NCBI RefSeq assembly: GCF_000317205.1
Contig: NZ_AJLK01000033.1
Location: forward strand, 25,796-89,795
Source: Fischerella muscicola PCC 7414
GTDB taxonomy: Bacteria > Cyanobacteriota > Cyanobacteriia > Cyanobacteriales > Nostocaceae
DNA: 64,000 bases
Reading direction: 5' to 3'
How positions within the stretch are numbered: the stretch's first letter is position 1; every line of letters starts with the position of its first letter. Position numbers and translations under genes: made by a program. The notes beneath the pieces were generated by a model. It had not been told where the DNA came from. It saw only the letters and a list, made by a program, of their open reading frames with translations, and did not search any database. This document shows, in pieces, positions 37,515 through 47,018 of the stretch.

Positions 37515-38399
37515 TTAAAAATTATTGTGATTATTAGCTCTCATTACTTTCCCCACCGTGACATTTAACTGTGCCCCAATCAGTAGAACCAAAGAACTGA
37601 GATTGAGCCACAACAGCAACACAATCCCTGCACTCAATGCTCCATAGGTCAAATTATAGTTTCCGAAATTGCTGACATAGACTCGAAATAATTTAGAAAC
37701 ACCTGCCCACAGTAAAGCTCCAATAATTGCCCCAGGCATAATAGGAGTACCGTTGAACCATTGACTTGGACCATGACGATAAATAATACTAAATGCATAA
37801 GCGATAATCATCAAGGTTAAAAGCCAACGGAACCAAGACCAAGCAGATAAAAATATTGCTCCAAATATTTGTGTACTATCTAACACAAATTGCACAATTA
37901 GGTCACTGATAAATACTAACAAAGAAGCAGTTAAAACTAAACCAATGGTAGCAATTGTTAGGAGCAAAGAAATTAACTTCGCTTTCCAAAAAGGTTGTTT
38001 GAGATTTGGTGGAATCTGATAAATCTCATCCATTGCGTTCATAGCCGCACTAATTGCTCCAGAAGCAAGCCAAAGGGCAACGAGAAAACTAATATAAACT
38101 AATTCTCTACTTTGAGGTAGTTGTATTTGTCCAGTAAATTCTTTCAGTAGCAGTGGAACTTGTTCTGGGGCAAAATTAAGTACTTGGTGAGCTAAAGTAT
38201 CAACTTGATCTTGGGAAATATTTAACATCCCAATCGTTGTGAGAACAGCCGCCAAGGTTGGAAATAAAGCTAGCAAGTTGTTATAAGCCATTTCCGCAGC
38301 TAAACCAGGTAATCTGTGTTCGCCACTTTCTTTGACAACTTGTTGGAGAACCTGAAAGTTGAGATGGCGAAAGAAACAGATAAAGCGAGTGGAGAACAT
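37515..38399 (-). CDS. YihY/BrkB-family membrane protein
   Basis: 294 residues. GLAAEMAYNNLLALFPTLAA is the family's signature first membrane segment. Five more hydrophobic helices follow, with FNGTPIMPGAIIGALLWAG and NLTYGALSAGIVLLLWLNLS. Annotated in databases as ribonuclease BN-like, but it is a membrane protein of unclear, perhaps transport, function. I placed the start at ATG 38399; a 14-codon extension upstream is His/Pro-rich and derives from a GGGGTGATGGGG repeat. Confidence 0.87.
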   Translation of the reverse strand: MFSTRFICFFRHLNFQVLQQVVKESGEHRLPGLAAEMAYNNLLALFPTLAAVLTTIGMLNISQDQVDTLAHQVLNFAPEQVPLLLKEFTGQIQLPQSRELVYISFLVALWLASGAISAAMNAMDEIYQIPPNLKQPFWKAKLISLLLTIATIGLVLTASLLVFISDLIVQFVLDSTQIFGAIFLSAWSWFRWLLTLMIIAYAFSIIYRHGPSQWFNGTPIMPGAIIGALLWAGVSKLFRVYVSNFGNYNLTYGALSAGIVLLLWLNLSSLVLLIGAQLNVTVGKVMRANNHNNF

Positions 38400-38547
38400 A
38401 GGATGGGGTGATGGGGTGTTGGGGTGATGGGGAGAAAACATAAAATATATTTTTTCAGACTTCAGACTTCAGACTTCAGACTTCGCCCTTCACCCTTCAT
38501 CCTTTACAAATGTATGATGGCAATGAGTGAATCAAGGAAAATCAGTC

Positions 38548-40464
38548 ATGACTAATGTTGTAGAACGTAGCTTTCCGATTGATTTAGGAGCCTACAAGCC
38601 CCTGGCATTAGACCCAAGCAATCCTACCCTCACCGACGAGCAGCGCCAAACCCTCAAAGCTAATATCCAGCTATGCCGTGATGCGATTGTTTTCTTCACA
38701 GCGACGGGAGCAGCTAGGGGTGTAGGTGGGCATACTGGTGGCCCTTACGACACAGTGCCAGAGGTGGTCATTCTGGATGCACTATTTAGAGGCGCACCAG
38801 ATAAATTTGTACCGATTTTCTTTGATGAAGCAGGACACCGAGTTGCTACCCAGTATCTCATGGCTGCCCTGCATGGTGATCTACCTTTTGAGCAACTTGC
38901 TCACTATCGTGAAGCCCATTCGCGATTACCCGGACATCCGGAGTTGGGATTGACACCTGGTGTCAAATTTAGTTCTGGACGTTTAGGACACGTTTGGCCC
39001 TACATTAATGGGGTGGCAATGGCCAATCCAGACAAAGTGGTGATTTGCCTTGGTTCTGATGGTTCACAGCAAGAAGGTAATGATGCAGAAGCAGCACGCT
39101 TGGCAGTTGCGAAGAATCTCAATATCAAACTGATCATTGATGATAACGATGTCACCATTGCTGGACATCCTTCTGAGTACCTACCAGGTTTTAGTGTTGC
39201 TAAAACCCTCACAGGTCACGGAGTTAGCGTTAATGTGGGAGATCCGGAGGACATAGATGATTTATACCGTCGCATTTGCGAAGCAGTAACCACCGATGGC
39301 CCAATTGCTTTAGTGAACAAGCGCAAAATGGCTGTAGGGATCGATGGTATTGAAGGATCAACCCATGGTCATGATGTGATTCCAGTTGATAAAGCGATCG
39401 CTTACTTAGAAAAGCACGGACAAACCGCAGCTGTCGAATACCTCAAGAATATCCAAAAACCCAAACTACCCTATACTTTCCTGGGTGTGAGTGAAAAATG
39501 GGATTCTAACCGCAATGTCTTCGGTGATGCCGTGGTATCCGTCCTTAGCCGCATGAGTCCCGAAGAACGCAAAGAAAAGGTCATGTGTATCGATAGTGAC
39601 CTCGAAGGTTCCTGCGGTTTGAAAAAAATTCATGATGCCTATCCAGATATTTTTGTCGCTTCTGGCATTATGGAACGGGGTAACTTCTCCGCCGCCGCTG
39701 GCTTCGGTATGGAAAAAGGCAAACAAGGCATCTTCGGTACATTTAGCGCCTTCTTGGAAATGTGTATTTCCGAAATCACTATGGCGCGGTTGAACTACTC
39801 CAACGTTCTGTGTCATTTCTCTCACTGCGGTGTAGACGACATGGCAGACAACACCTGCCATTTTGGTCTAAATAATATGTTTGCCGACAACGGCTTAGAC
39901 GACGGCTACGAAACGCGGTTGTATTTCCCCGCCGATGCTGGCCAGATGAAAGCTTGTGTGGAAGCAGTATTTTTTGACCCTGGATTAAGATTTATCTACT
40001 CTACCCGCTCGAAAGTTCCCCAGATTTTGGATGAAAATGGTAACAACTTCTACGGCGAAGGTTACACCTTTGTTCCTGGCAAAGATGAAGTTGTGCGGGA
40101 AGGAACTGCTGGTTATATTATCAGCTTTGGTGATGGATTGTATCGCGCCCTTGATGCTGTCGAAAAACTCAAACAGCAAGGAATTGATGTTGGTTTGATC
40201 AATAAGCCGACACTCAACGTTATTGACGAAGAGATGCTAGCTAAAGTTGGTAAAGCACCTTTTGTTTTGGTTGTAGAAGCACTCAACCGTCGCACAGGGT
40301 TGGGTAGCCGCTTTGGTTCTTGGTTACTAGAATGCGGACTGACACCAAAATTTGCTCACCTGGGTATTCATAAAGAAGGTTGTGGTGGATTATGGGAACA
40401 GTTTCCTCATCAGGGACTAGATCCTGAAAGCATTATCAAGAAAGTCAAGGAACTAGTTAGCTAG
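38548..40464 (+). CDS. Transketolase-like thiamine-diphosphate enzyme
   Basis: 638 residues. N-terminal TPP-binding part has GVGGHTGG, FSSGRLGHVWPYINGVAMA and a variant of the GDG...N motif (LGSDGSQQEGNDAEA to IIDDNDVT). The pyrimidine-binding half follows (~320-500, GIMERGNFSAAAGFGME), then a transketolase C-domain. It differs from the canonical ~670-aa Tkt in several active-site blocks, so the acceptor may differ. ATG 38548 has AAGGA about 10 nt upstream; the frame can extend to GTG 38527. A palindromic terminator follows 18 bp after the stop. Confidence 0.8.
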   Translation: MTNVVERSFPIDLGAYKPLALDPSNPTLTDEQRQTLKANIQLCRDAIVFFTATGAARGVGGHTGGPYDTVPEVVILDALFRGAPDKFVPIFFDEAGHRVATQYLMAALHGDLPFEQLAHYREAHSRLPGHPELGLTPGVKFSSGRLGHVWPYINGVAMANPDKVVICLGSDGSQQEGNDAEAARLAVAKNLNIKLIIDDNDVTIAGHPSEYLPGFSVAKTLTGHGVSVNVGDPEDIDDLYRRICEAVTTDGPIALVNKRKMAVGIDGIEGSTHGHDVIPVDKAIAYLEKHGQTAAVEYLKNIQKPKLPYTFLGVSEKWDSNRNVFGDAVVSVLSRMSPEERKEKVMCIDSDLEGSCGLKKIHDAYPDIFVASGIMERGNFSAAAGFGMEKGKQGIFGTFSAFLEMCISEITMARLNYSNVLCHFSHCGVDDMADNTCHFGLNNMFADNGLDDGYETRLYFPADAGQMKACVEAVFFDPGLRFIYSTRSKVPQILDENGNNFYGEGYTFVPGKDEVVREGTAGYIISFGDGLYRALDAVEKLKQQGIDVGLINKPTLNVIDEEMLAKVGKAPFVLVVEALNRRTGLGSRFGSWLLECGLTPKFAHLGIHKEGCGGLWEQFPHQGLDPESIIKKVKELVS

Positions 40465-40482
40465 TCTATAGATTAGGAATGA

Positions 40483-40504
40483 GAGGGATTGAATTCAATC
40501 CCTC
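40483..40504 (+). terminator. Terminator of the transketolase-like gene
   Basis: GAGGGATTGAATTCAATCCCTC is a perfect 22-bp palindrome in two 11-nt arms, followed by TTTCAAG, 19 nt after the stop codon. Confidence 0.65.
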
Positions 40505-40651
40505 TTTCAAGAATTTAACTATCGCCCCACCGCAAAAGCCGCTAATGTGATTTCAAGATGTAACAAAGATCATTTTTGAGAAATCGAACACCGTGCAAGG
40601 CGATGGACACAGATAGATTTACCGGGATGCATTTACGTCTTGAAGCGCTGT

Positions 40652-41248
40652 TTATTCATAAGCCGGCTGTGGTATCAGCCTATACAATAGCCACAGGGCA
40701 ACAATTACTCCTACCAATTCCGCTGCGATCGCACAACTGACTGCTTGCATAGAGATAATTTGCAGGGGAGTAATTGGTAAATTTGAAGTTGCGATCGCCG
40801 CACCAGGTAAAGGTGTATAAATAGTAGCTGCTCCTTGGGGTATTGATAGGACTCTATTCAAGAGCAAGCCGACCTGGGTAAGTAAGACAATGACCGCAAA
40901 TATCATACCGCTAATATTGGCAAGGATGCCGATCCACAAATCTCTCGTCACCTCTTTTCTTGAGGGACGCAGATCAGGATCATCTAGTTTTTTTGACAAG
41001 CGTGTGTAGCGAAAACACCAGTAAATTGTGAAGATCAAAACTAGTAAACAAGCATAGGCAAAAAATACACCAATACTGTTTTGAGTACCGACTCGGCCAG
41101 GATTACTCCTAAACAATAGGGTAGGTATGGCTATGAATAGGGGGATACTTCCCAACACTAACTGTAGCCAGAAACCAATCCAACCCAGTATGCGAAATTC
41201 GCTAGCAATTCTATGAACGTTGGTTGATGGCGAGTGTGATGTATGCAT
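40652..41248 (-). CDS. DUF3611 family membrane protein
   Basis: 198 residues with four hydrophobic segments (~22-45, 64-82, 105-130 and 165-190). RILGWIGFWLQLVLGSIPL and the KEVTRDLWIGILANISGM segment match DUF3611, found in cyanobacteria and chloroplasts, function unknown. It is 26 bp downstream of the 956-aa hydrolase-like gene and probably the last gene of that transcript. Confidence 0.85.
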   Translation of the reverse strand: MHTSHSPSTNVHRIASEFRILGWIGFWLQLVLGSIPLFIAIPTLLFRSNPGRVGTQNSIGVFFAYACLLVLIFTIYWCFRYTRLSKKLDDPDLRPSRKEVTRDLWIGILANISGMIFAVIVLLTQVGLLLNRVLSIPQGAATIYTPLPGAAIATSNLPITPLQIISMQAVSCAIAAELVGVIVALWLLYRLIPQPAYE

Positions 41249-41274
41249 ACATAATATGGGTGATAAAGTAGATG

Positions 41275-44145
41275 CTAAAATGTCATGGGAGCAACTGCGG
41301 CAATATCTGGATCACAACCACCTACTTGACTGGTAGTAAGTACCCATACAGCAGCTCCCTGCTTGAGAAATATTTCAGTTACAGTGTCGCTGGCTTTACG
41401 AGGAAACATTGCTCGCCAACTGATTAAGCCTGTGAATAGTTGTTTTAAGGGGCTGTCTTCTAGAGAACTGCCCAGACTTTCAGTATAGTTTTGCCAGTCT
41501 GCGCGGGCAACACCAAAAGGTAATAGTTCCCAACGAAGAGATTTTCCTAACTTGACCAATTTTTGCAGACGGGTGGCGTCTTCGGGGTTGCCCTCTAGCC
41601 AGTTTTGATACTCGGGATTATTGGATTTGATTGCTTTTTCAATAGCTTTGATAGCGGCGTATAATGATTGATTGGAATCTTGGGAGCAGTTATTGGCAGG
41701 ACCGACATAGGTTCCACCAGTACCATCACCAATACGGTAACGGGCTGTCATGATGTCCAATTCTCGGACGAGTGTTTGTAATGCCGATCGCCTGATGCCA
41801 TTAATATCGTAGTCTTCGGTAAAAGGATCATATTTGATCAAAATGTTGGTAGTGGGACGAATCCCCAGCCAACCAAACTGGCGATCGCCTAAATAACGCG
41901 ATATATGCAACGTCCCAGCAATTAATCCATCGATGTTGTGAGTATAAACCTGGTGGTACTCAATGTCGAAGCATAATTCATCTGTTAGGGGTTCCCGCAC
42001 TACCCGCGCCACTCCGTAGGCAAAATGTCCAAAGTAGACGGGGCCCCTAGCTGCGGCTTCTTTTTTCTTGCCCCCGATACCGCCGTAGATGTGGACAACT
42101 AAAGCGCGATCGCCTTCACGCCACTCTGAGACTGCTTGTTCAATCTCCCGGTCTTGTGTATTCAAAAGTACAGATTGAATTTGTCCTTTATGAGCAATGA
42201 TTTCCTGCCAGGATTCTTTTTTCAGGTAGTGCAGGGCTGGTTTTATGCCATTGATTACCCTTTGGGGCTTGACTTGTACCAAAGTCCGAGGAATGAGGGA
42301 CTGGACTACAAACATACCGCCAGCATCTCTAGCACCGTAAATATACCACCCTGTAGGATTTAAAGGAGACTTTTCAATGTCACGGTTGGTGGAAGGATAA
42401 ATTTCGTTTTCGTAAGGAAGTACTTGAGGCATTGTTACGACTTCCTCAACTCCATCAAATTGCCCAGAGGTGGGATTATAGTGAACGACGCGGAACTGTT
42501 CGCTGTCTGGGGTGGCTGGTTGTAAAAACTTCACTAAGGCGTAAAATCGCCCTGAAATTTGCACAGGTTCACTGGTGATGTGCAAAGTAACAGCTTTGTT
42601 TCCTCCATTTTCTTCAATCACCACAGGTTCACGTAACATGACAACAACATCATTATTTGGTCTGGCACCTGCTAAAGATTCTAGGGGTGTCACCCGTCGC
42701 CAATGATTTAAACGGGTTGGTTGCACTAACCCTTGTTGGGAACTATAGATTGCTTGCTGGCTAAAATGAATATCTTTAATGACTGTAGAACTCTCCAGCC
42801 ATTTCAGATTTATAACTTCTCCGATGAGATGTTGATATTCACTAGGGGCGTGATATAGTTCCAGCAAAACACCAAACTGTCGTTGTTCCTTTGGTGGCAA
42901 AATCAGCCTTCCCATCCACGCAGCGATGGGTTGATAGAGGTTTGTCGGTATCCCAGTTAAGGATCTTGTTGTTTGAGGTAAAGGATAGTACTCTGGTCGA
43001 TTAAAATCTGCTTGGAGATAGCGATCGTAATTGCTGAGTTGACGCGGTTCAGTTTCTTGGTCACTGTCATACTCCTCTAGTAAGATTTTTGTCACCACAT
43101 CTAGTGTTTGTTGCAGATGGGTGCGACCATCAGGTAACAATTTGTAAGGATCTAAGACACCTCCAGCGCCACTGTGACCAACTGGGCCGAGGGAAGCAAA
43201 AGAAATTTTGCCCATGCGTTTGGCACGATTCCAGTAGGATAAAAAGAAGATTTTCCAACGCTTGGGAAAAAAAATTGGGCCTAAACGTTCCACAGGGTCT
43301 TTGTCGCCAACAAAATGATAGAGATGCTCTACCATTAGAGCATTAGTATTACCACTGATAACACCAGCTAAAGAAATTACCTCAATTGGTGCTACTAATG
43401 CCTTCTTGAGATACGATAGTGTCCCCATCGCTATTTGTCCACCGCCACTGAAACCAATTAGGGTGATTGGTACACCGCTACCAGGTGTGTAGTCATAGTT
43501 AATCAGGCTGTTGTACATTACCTGAGCCATTCCCTGGTTATAAATTGGGCCGTAACGTTGGTCAGCAGAAACCATGACTACAAAAGTGTTACGGATGTTA
43601 ATTGCTACAGCCAGCAAAATGCCGAGTAAACCTGGATTTGGGGACATACTCAATCGCTCGGCTGTCCGCCAAAAAAATGAAAACAGCCTATCATCTGATA
43701 AGGGTCGATTAAGGACAGAGTAAGGAATTAGCCCTCTAATAATGGCAATGTTATCTGGCAATATGGCTGCTAACTGACTGAGAAACTCCTCACCATCAGG
43801 AAAATACCGCGAAGAAGCTTGGCCAATACCATCTAAGTAAATTACATAACGCACAACATTTGTTTGGGGTGGGATTGGTTCTTCTAAGGTACCTGGATCG
43901 ATTGTTGTATCAATTTGATCACCATACCAACCTGCCCACCAGCCTAAAGCTTCTAAAGGAACTAGCAGCCCGGCAAAGAGGATAGCAATGAGAGCAATCT
44001 GCGCTAAACTTATAGTCAAACTTAACGCACTACCGAGAGTATCGTAGGCAACAACCCATATCTGGCGCAGTTGTGGAAATAATACAGTTAAAAGCAAGGC
44101 TATCAAAAAAACACCCAAAAATTTGACGACTCGCTTTAACATCAT
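41275..44145 (-). CDS. Large membrane protein: alpha/beta hydrolase plus putative permuted papain-like module
   Basis: 956 residues. Two N-terminal transmembrane segments (~8-24, 42-66). Residues ~95-350 resemble an alpha/beta hydrolase: RYVIYLDGIGQAS, the nucleophile elbow IGFSGGGQ with S233, and VGHSGAGG near 325. A middle segment (~370-690) is unassigned. The C-terminal ~255 residues contain YFGHFAYGVARVV (H707), YHQVYTHN (H731, H736) and GPANNCSQDSNQSLY (C820). His before Cys is the order seen in circularly permuted papain-like peptidases/acyltransferases. This assignment is inference. The gene overlaps nothing and is 1 bp downstream of the YIP1-like gene. Confidence 0.6.
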   Translation of the reverse strand: MMLKRVVKFLGVFLIALLLTVLFPQLRQIWVVAYDTLGSALSLTISLAQIALIAILFAGLLVPLEALGWWAGWYGDQIDTTIDPGTLEEPIPPQTNVVRYVIYLDGIGQASSRYFPDGEEFLSQLAAILPDNIAIIRGLIPYSVLNRPLSDDRLFSFFWRTAERLSMSPNPGLLGILLAVAINIRNTFVVMVSADQRYGPIYNQGMAQVMYNSLINYDYTPGSGVPITLIGFSGGGQIAMGTLSYLKKALVAPIEVISLAGVISGNTNALMVEHLYHFVGDKDPVERLGPIFFPKRWKIFFLSYWNRAKRMGKISFASLGPVGHSGAGGVLDPYKLLPDGRTHLQQTLDVVTKILLEEYDSDQETEPRQLSNYDRYLQADFNRPEYYPLPQTTRSLTGIPTNLYQPIAAWMGRLILPPKEQRQFGVLLELYHAPSEYQHLIGEVINLKWLESSTVIKDIHFSQQAIYSSQQGLVQPTRLNHWRRVTPLESLAGARPNNDVVVMLREPVVIEENGGNKAVTLHITSEPVQISGRFYALVKFLQPATPDSEQFRVVHYNPTSGQFDGVEEVVTMPQVLPYENEIYPSTNRDIEKSPLNPTGWYIYGARDAGGMFVVQSLIPRTLVQVKPQRVINGIKPALHYLKKESWQEIIAHKGQIQSVLLNTQDREIEQAVSEWREGDRALVVHIYGGIGGKKKEAAARGPVYFGHFAYGVARVVREPLTDELCFDIEYHQVYTHNIDGLIAGTLHISRYLGDRQFGWLGIRPTTNILIKYDPFTEDYDINGIRRSALQTLVRELDIMTARYRIGDGTGGTYVGPANNCSQDSNQSLYAAIKAIEKAIKSNNPEYQNWLEGNPEDATRLQKLVKLGKSLRWELLPFGVARADWQNYTESLGSSLEDSPLKQLFTGLISWRAMFPRKASDTVTEIFLKQGAAVWVLTTSQVGGCDPDIAAVAPMTF

Positions 44146-44146
44146 C

Positions 44147-44845
44147 TCACTCTCCGTCGTCTCTGTTGTTAAGCGTGTTGCCAGTTCGATAAATACTGGA
44201 GAAGATTTGTTGCGGCCCTGCTTGCAGAAGACTTTCTATTCCTCGCATATCCGTGACTAATTTTGTACCAGCCACCGTGTTTGAAAGCCATACACCGATC
44301 GCTGCGATGGGTCTACCGATAGTACGTTGTAAAATTTGGAGTACCACCCACCCTAAAGCCGCGCACCAAAATGCCCGCCAGATACTGACATGCAAGACGG
44401 CGTGCAAACCCACCTCAAATGCCAATAGTGTCCAGATGGAGAGTATGACGTTAATTGGTACACCAAAATAAGGCAGTGCCACTAAAAAACTAAATATCAT
44501 TGGTGCATAGGCTAGTCCCAGAAGAGACCATATAACTTCATATGGGGTACTAGCATCGAAGAATAGCCAACTCACCAACCATGTACTCAGACCCCAAAAC
44601 AACACACTAAATACAAATAACACCGAGGCGATCGCTAAACTGAGAAGAAAGCGAATTGGCTTGACTCGGTTAACAAATAGTACAATGCCTTGACCGAAAG
44701 CTTGCGAAAAGCCTGCTAATAGTGCAGTGTAAAGTGCAACCCGAAAACCTTGGGGGAGAATTTGGATAGATTCAAAAACTTGGGGGTTGAGAGCGATCGC
44801 TCCAAATATAAGTTCCCAAAATCGGTCAAAGGCAGTCTGTGTCAT
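44147..44845 (-). CDS. YIP1-like multi-pass membrane protein
   Basis: 232 residues with about five hydrophobic segments and an amphipathic start (FDRFWELIFGAIALNP) like YIP1-domain proteins of cyanobacteria. Function unknown. I placed the start at ATG 44845; the frame extends 11 codons to a TTG at 44878. It is 1 bp upstream of the large hydrolase gene, so the two are almost certainly co-expressed. Confidence 0.7.
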   Translation of the reverse strand: MTQTAFDRFWELIFGAIALNPQVFESIQILPQGFRVALYTALLAGFSQAFGQGIVLFVNRVKPIRFLLSLAIASVLFVFSVLFWGLSTWLVSWLFFDASTPYEVIWSLLGLAYAPMIFSFLVALPYFGVPINVILSIWTLLAFEVGLHAVLHVSIWRAFWCAALGWVVLQILQRTIGRPIAAIGVWLSNTVAGTKLVTDMRGIESLLQAGPQQIFSSIYRTGNTLNNRDDGE

Positions 44846-45049
44846 GGCAGATGGGGTCAAATGCCTAAAAGAGTGCAATTTGCTGGTGGTTCAATTACCT
44901 TTCCATTTTAGGCGTCAAATTGCAATAGCAGATAAGCCAGTTAAGAGTTATCAGTTACCAGTTACCAGTTAAGTATTTAAACAGAATTAATTACAAATTC
45001 CCCGATCCCCAATCCCTGATCCCTTTATCCACTATTCAATATAATTTTT

Positions 45050-45625
45050 TTAATAATCAGATAAATTCAAGCTAAATCCTGGCAATATATTTTCACCAGA
45101 TAATTCAGTGGGAAGGTTGCGTACTTCCACCTCTTGTGCTGGGCGATAAATTTCCACTTGCTGCTGTTGGGGGTTAATTAACCATGCCAATTGCACCCCT
45201 GCATCTATATATTCTTGCATTTTCTGGCGTAGGGTTTCTAAATCGTCGGTTGCTGACCTTAACTCGATCACAAAATCCGGTGCAATGGGGGGAAATTTGC
45301 GTCTTTGTTCGGGTGTGAGTGCTTCCCAACGTTCCCGGCGAATCCAAGCAGCATCCGGGGAACGGTCAGCACCATTAGGTAACTTAAATATAGTGGAGGA
45401 ACTAAAAGTGTAACCGAGTTGGGTTTGGCGATTCCAGATAACCAAATCGGCAATTAGGTCAGCTTCTCGATTACCACTTTCTCCTCCAACGGGTGGCATG
45501 ATAATTAATTCTCCCTTGGGCGTTCGTTCAAATTTCAACTCCTGGTTATTTTGACATAGTTGATAGAACTGTTCGTCCGTCAGGTGAACGGTGTCCAGGT
45601 TTAATGTCAGAGGAGTTGTAACCAT
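45050..45625 (-). CDS. Uma2-family putative endonuclease (DUF820)
   Basis: 191 residues. PD-(D/E)XK-like core: GELIIMPPVGGESGN, SPDAAWIRRERWEAL and PDFVIELRSATDDLETLRQKMQEYIDAG (D, E...K-type residues), then WLINPQQQQVEIYRP. A family with many copies per cyanobacterial genome and unknown role. Clean ATG start. Flanked by repeats and remnants. Confidence 0.9.
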   Translation of the reverse strand: MVTTPLTLNLDTVHLTDEQFYQLCQNNQELKFERTPKGELIIMPPVGGESGNREADLIADLVIWNRQTQLGYTFSSSTIFKLPNGADRSPDAAWIRRERWEALTPEQRRKFPPIAPDFVIELRSATDDLETLRQKMQEYIDAGVQLAWLINPQQQQVEIYRPAQEVEVRNLPTELSGENILPGFSLNLSDY

Positions 45626-45868
45626 ACAGTGAGTCTGAATAGTGGCGGTGATAATACCATGCTATGCTTTCTTTGAGGGCTTTTCGCCTACAACGAGGGT
45701 ATGAAAAATCGACCACTGTGCAAGGCGATAAACACAGATGGAGCATGAGTTTGCTGCTAAATTAATTCCTTGTCTCCCTTGTCCTCCATGTCCCCCTTGT
45801 CTCCCTTGTTCCCTGACCCTCTTCTCAATTTTTAATTTTTAATTTTTAATTGTTGTGTCCCCGATCCC

Positions 45869-46015
45869 TTAATAATCTTCCATCCCAAATTGCCACATCA
45901 TAAAAGCGAAGATGTCGGCTCGTTCTTGGAGACGTTGCGTTTTGGTTGAACCAACGCCATGTCCGGCTTCGTAGTCAATGCGGAGTAATACGGTTTCACA
46001 AAAATCCTGATACAT
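45869..46015 (-). pseudogene. Prolyl oligopeptidase remnant (C-terminal end)
   Basis: A 48-codon frame ending in TAA. It reads LLRIDYEAGHGVGSTKTQR, with the catalytic-His region of S9 prolyl oligopeptidases, followed by FAFMMWQFGM, the typical C-terminal helix. The ~600 upstream residues of the enzyme are missing: upstream is unrelated sequence and then a tandem array. So it is a 5'-deleted remnant. Confidence 0.75.
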
Positions 46016-46091
46016 ATTGGATTTACTGTAAACCCGTACGGCCCTACGCCCCTAAACGTGTACTTTATTTACCTGAAAAAAGCTGTCAATA

Positions 46092-46251
46092 GTCTCTGAG
46101 TCGTAAATTAAGTTTCTGAGTTGTAAATCAAGTTTCTGAGTCGTAAATTAAGTTTCTGAGTTGTAAATCAAGTTTCTGAGTCGTAAATTAAGTTTCTGAG
46201 TTGTAAATCAGGTTTCTGAATTGTAAATCAGGTTTCTGAATTGTAAATTAG
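46092..46251. repeat. 20-bp tandem array, eight units
   Basis: Eight contiguous 20-bp units of GTTTCTGAGTYGTAAATYAA. The first six alternate strictly between ...GAGTCGTAAATTAA and ...GAGTTGTAAATCAA, giving a 40-bp higher-order unit; the last two have GAATTGTAAAT. Three degenerate units may continue to 46311. There are no unique spacers, so it is not CRISPR. Confidence 0.93.
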
Positions 46252-46311
46252 CTTCACAAGTCATAAAACAGATTTTCAACTTAAAAATATGGCTTTCATC
46301 TCGTAAATCTC

Positions 46312-46867
46312 TTACTTGCGTCAAATTTCACTATAATTCGTCCAATAATGCTTGAACACCTAACCCACCCTACTAGCGTGACCGGGCTAATTTGGTGCAA
46401 AAATCTCTTCTTCTATACTCTGTGTTCTCTGTGCCTCTGTGGTTTATTAATGCACTATTTTAATGCAGTCGCGCCACTACTGGTCTATCGCAAAAGTTTT
46501 CATAGGTCAACTTTTCAATTCTTCTTCTTTTCCTTCTTCCTACCCTGTGGGAAGCCGCTGTTGATTCTTTGCGTACTTTGCGCTTTTTGTGGTACCCTTC
46601 GGGAAGCCCTCCGGGTTCGGGGGTTCGCAATCGTGACGGAAACCGCCAAGACTGCGACCCCCTCACCGCTACGCGTCTACGTTATTTTACTACTCAAATT
46701 TAATGCGATAGACCACTACTGCCTACTTAAGATTTACTGGTGATAATACTATGTTATACCTTCTCTAAGGACTTTTCGCTTACAACAAGGGAATGAAAAA
46801 TCGACCACCGATGCACACTGATGCACACCGATGGACACAGATATATTTTGCGTTGGTGACTAAGTGG
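46312..46867. other. Intergenic region with repeats
   Basis: No supported gene. Contains a CTCTGTGTTCTCTGTGCCTCTGTGG-type repeat (~46418), then a GC-rich stretch (46545-46680) with GAAGCC, CCTCCGGG, CAAGACTGCGACCCCCTCAC and GCGTCTACG modules shared with 3290-3500, and a GATGCACACCGATGGACACAG repeat (~46807). The 131-codon frame at 46348 runs through these repeats. Confidence 0.6.
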
Positions 46868-46969
46868 TTATTTTAAACCTTCAGGCATCATCCGCCCTTT
46901 CTCTTGCAATCGACGATATATTTCTTTTGCCTTACCATCTTTAAATCGCTCGATCACCATAAATAACAT
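46868..46969 (-). pseudogene. Truncated DUF3303-like ORF
   Basis: A 33-codon ORF, MLFMVIERFKDGKAKEIYRR and on to MMPEGLK, equals the N-terminal third of DUF3303 proteins (usually ~90 aa). A good GAGGAG lies 6 nt before the ATG, so it could still be translated. The remainder of the domain is absent downstream. Truncated gene is more likely than a natural mini-protein. Confidence 0.6.
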
Positions 46970-47018
46970 TTTGTCTCCTCGCCCACACTGTAACTAACAC
47001 AATATTACGTGCGATCGC

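Noticed and set aside
46092..46311. Possible CRISPR array
   Set aside because: The repeat units are directly adjacent, 20 bp each, without unique spacers, and no cas gene is nearby.
46348..46743. 131-codon frame
   Set aside because: Runs through three repeat families (CTCTGTG, GAAGCC and GCGTCTACG modules); no protein features.
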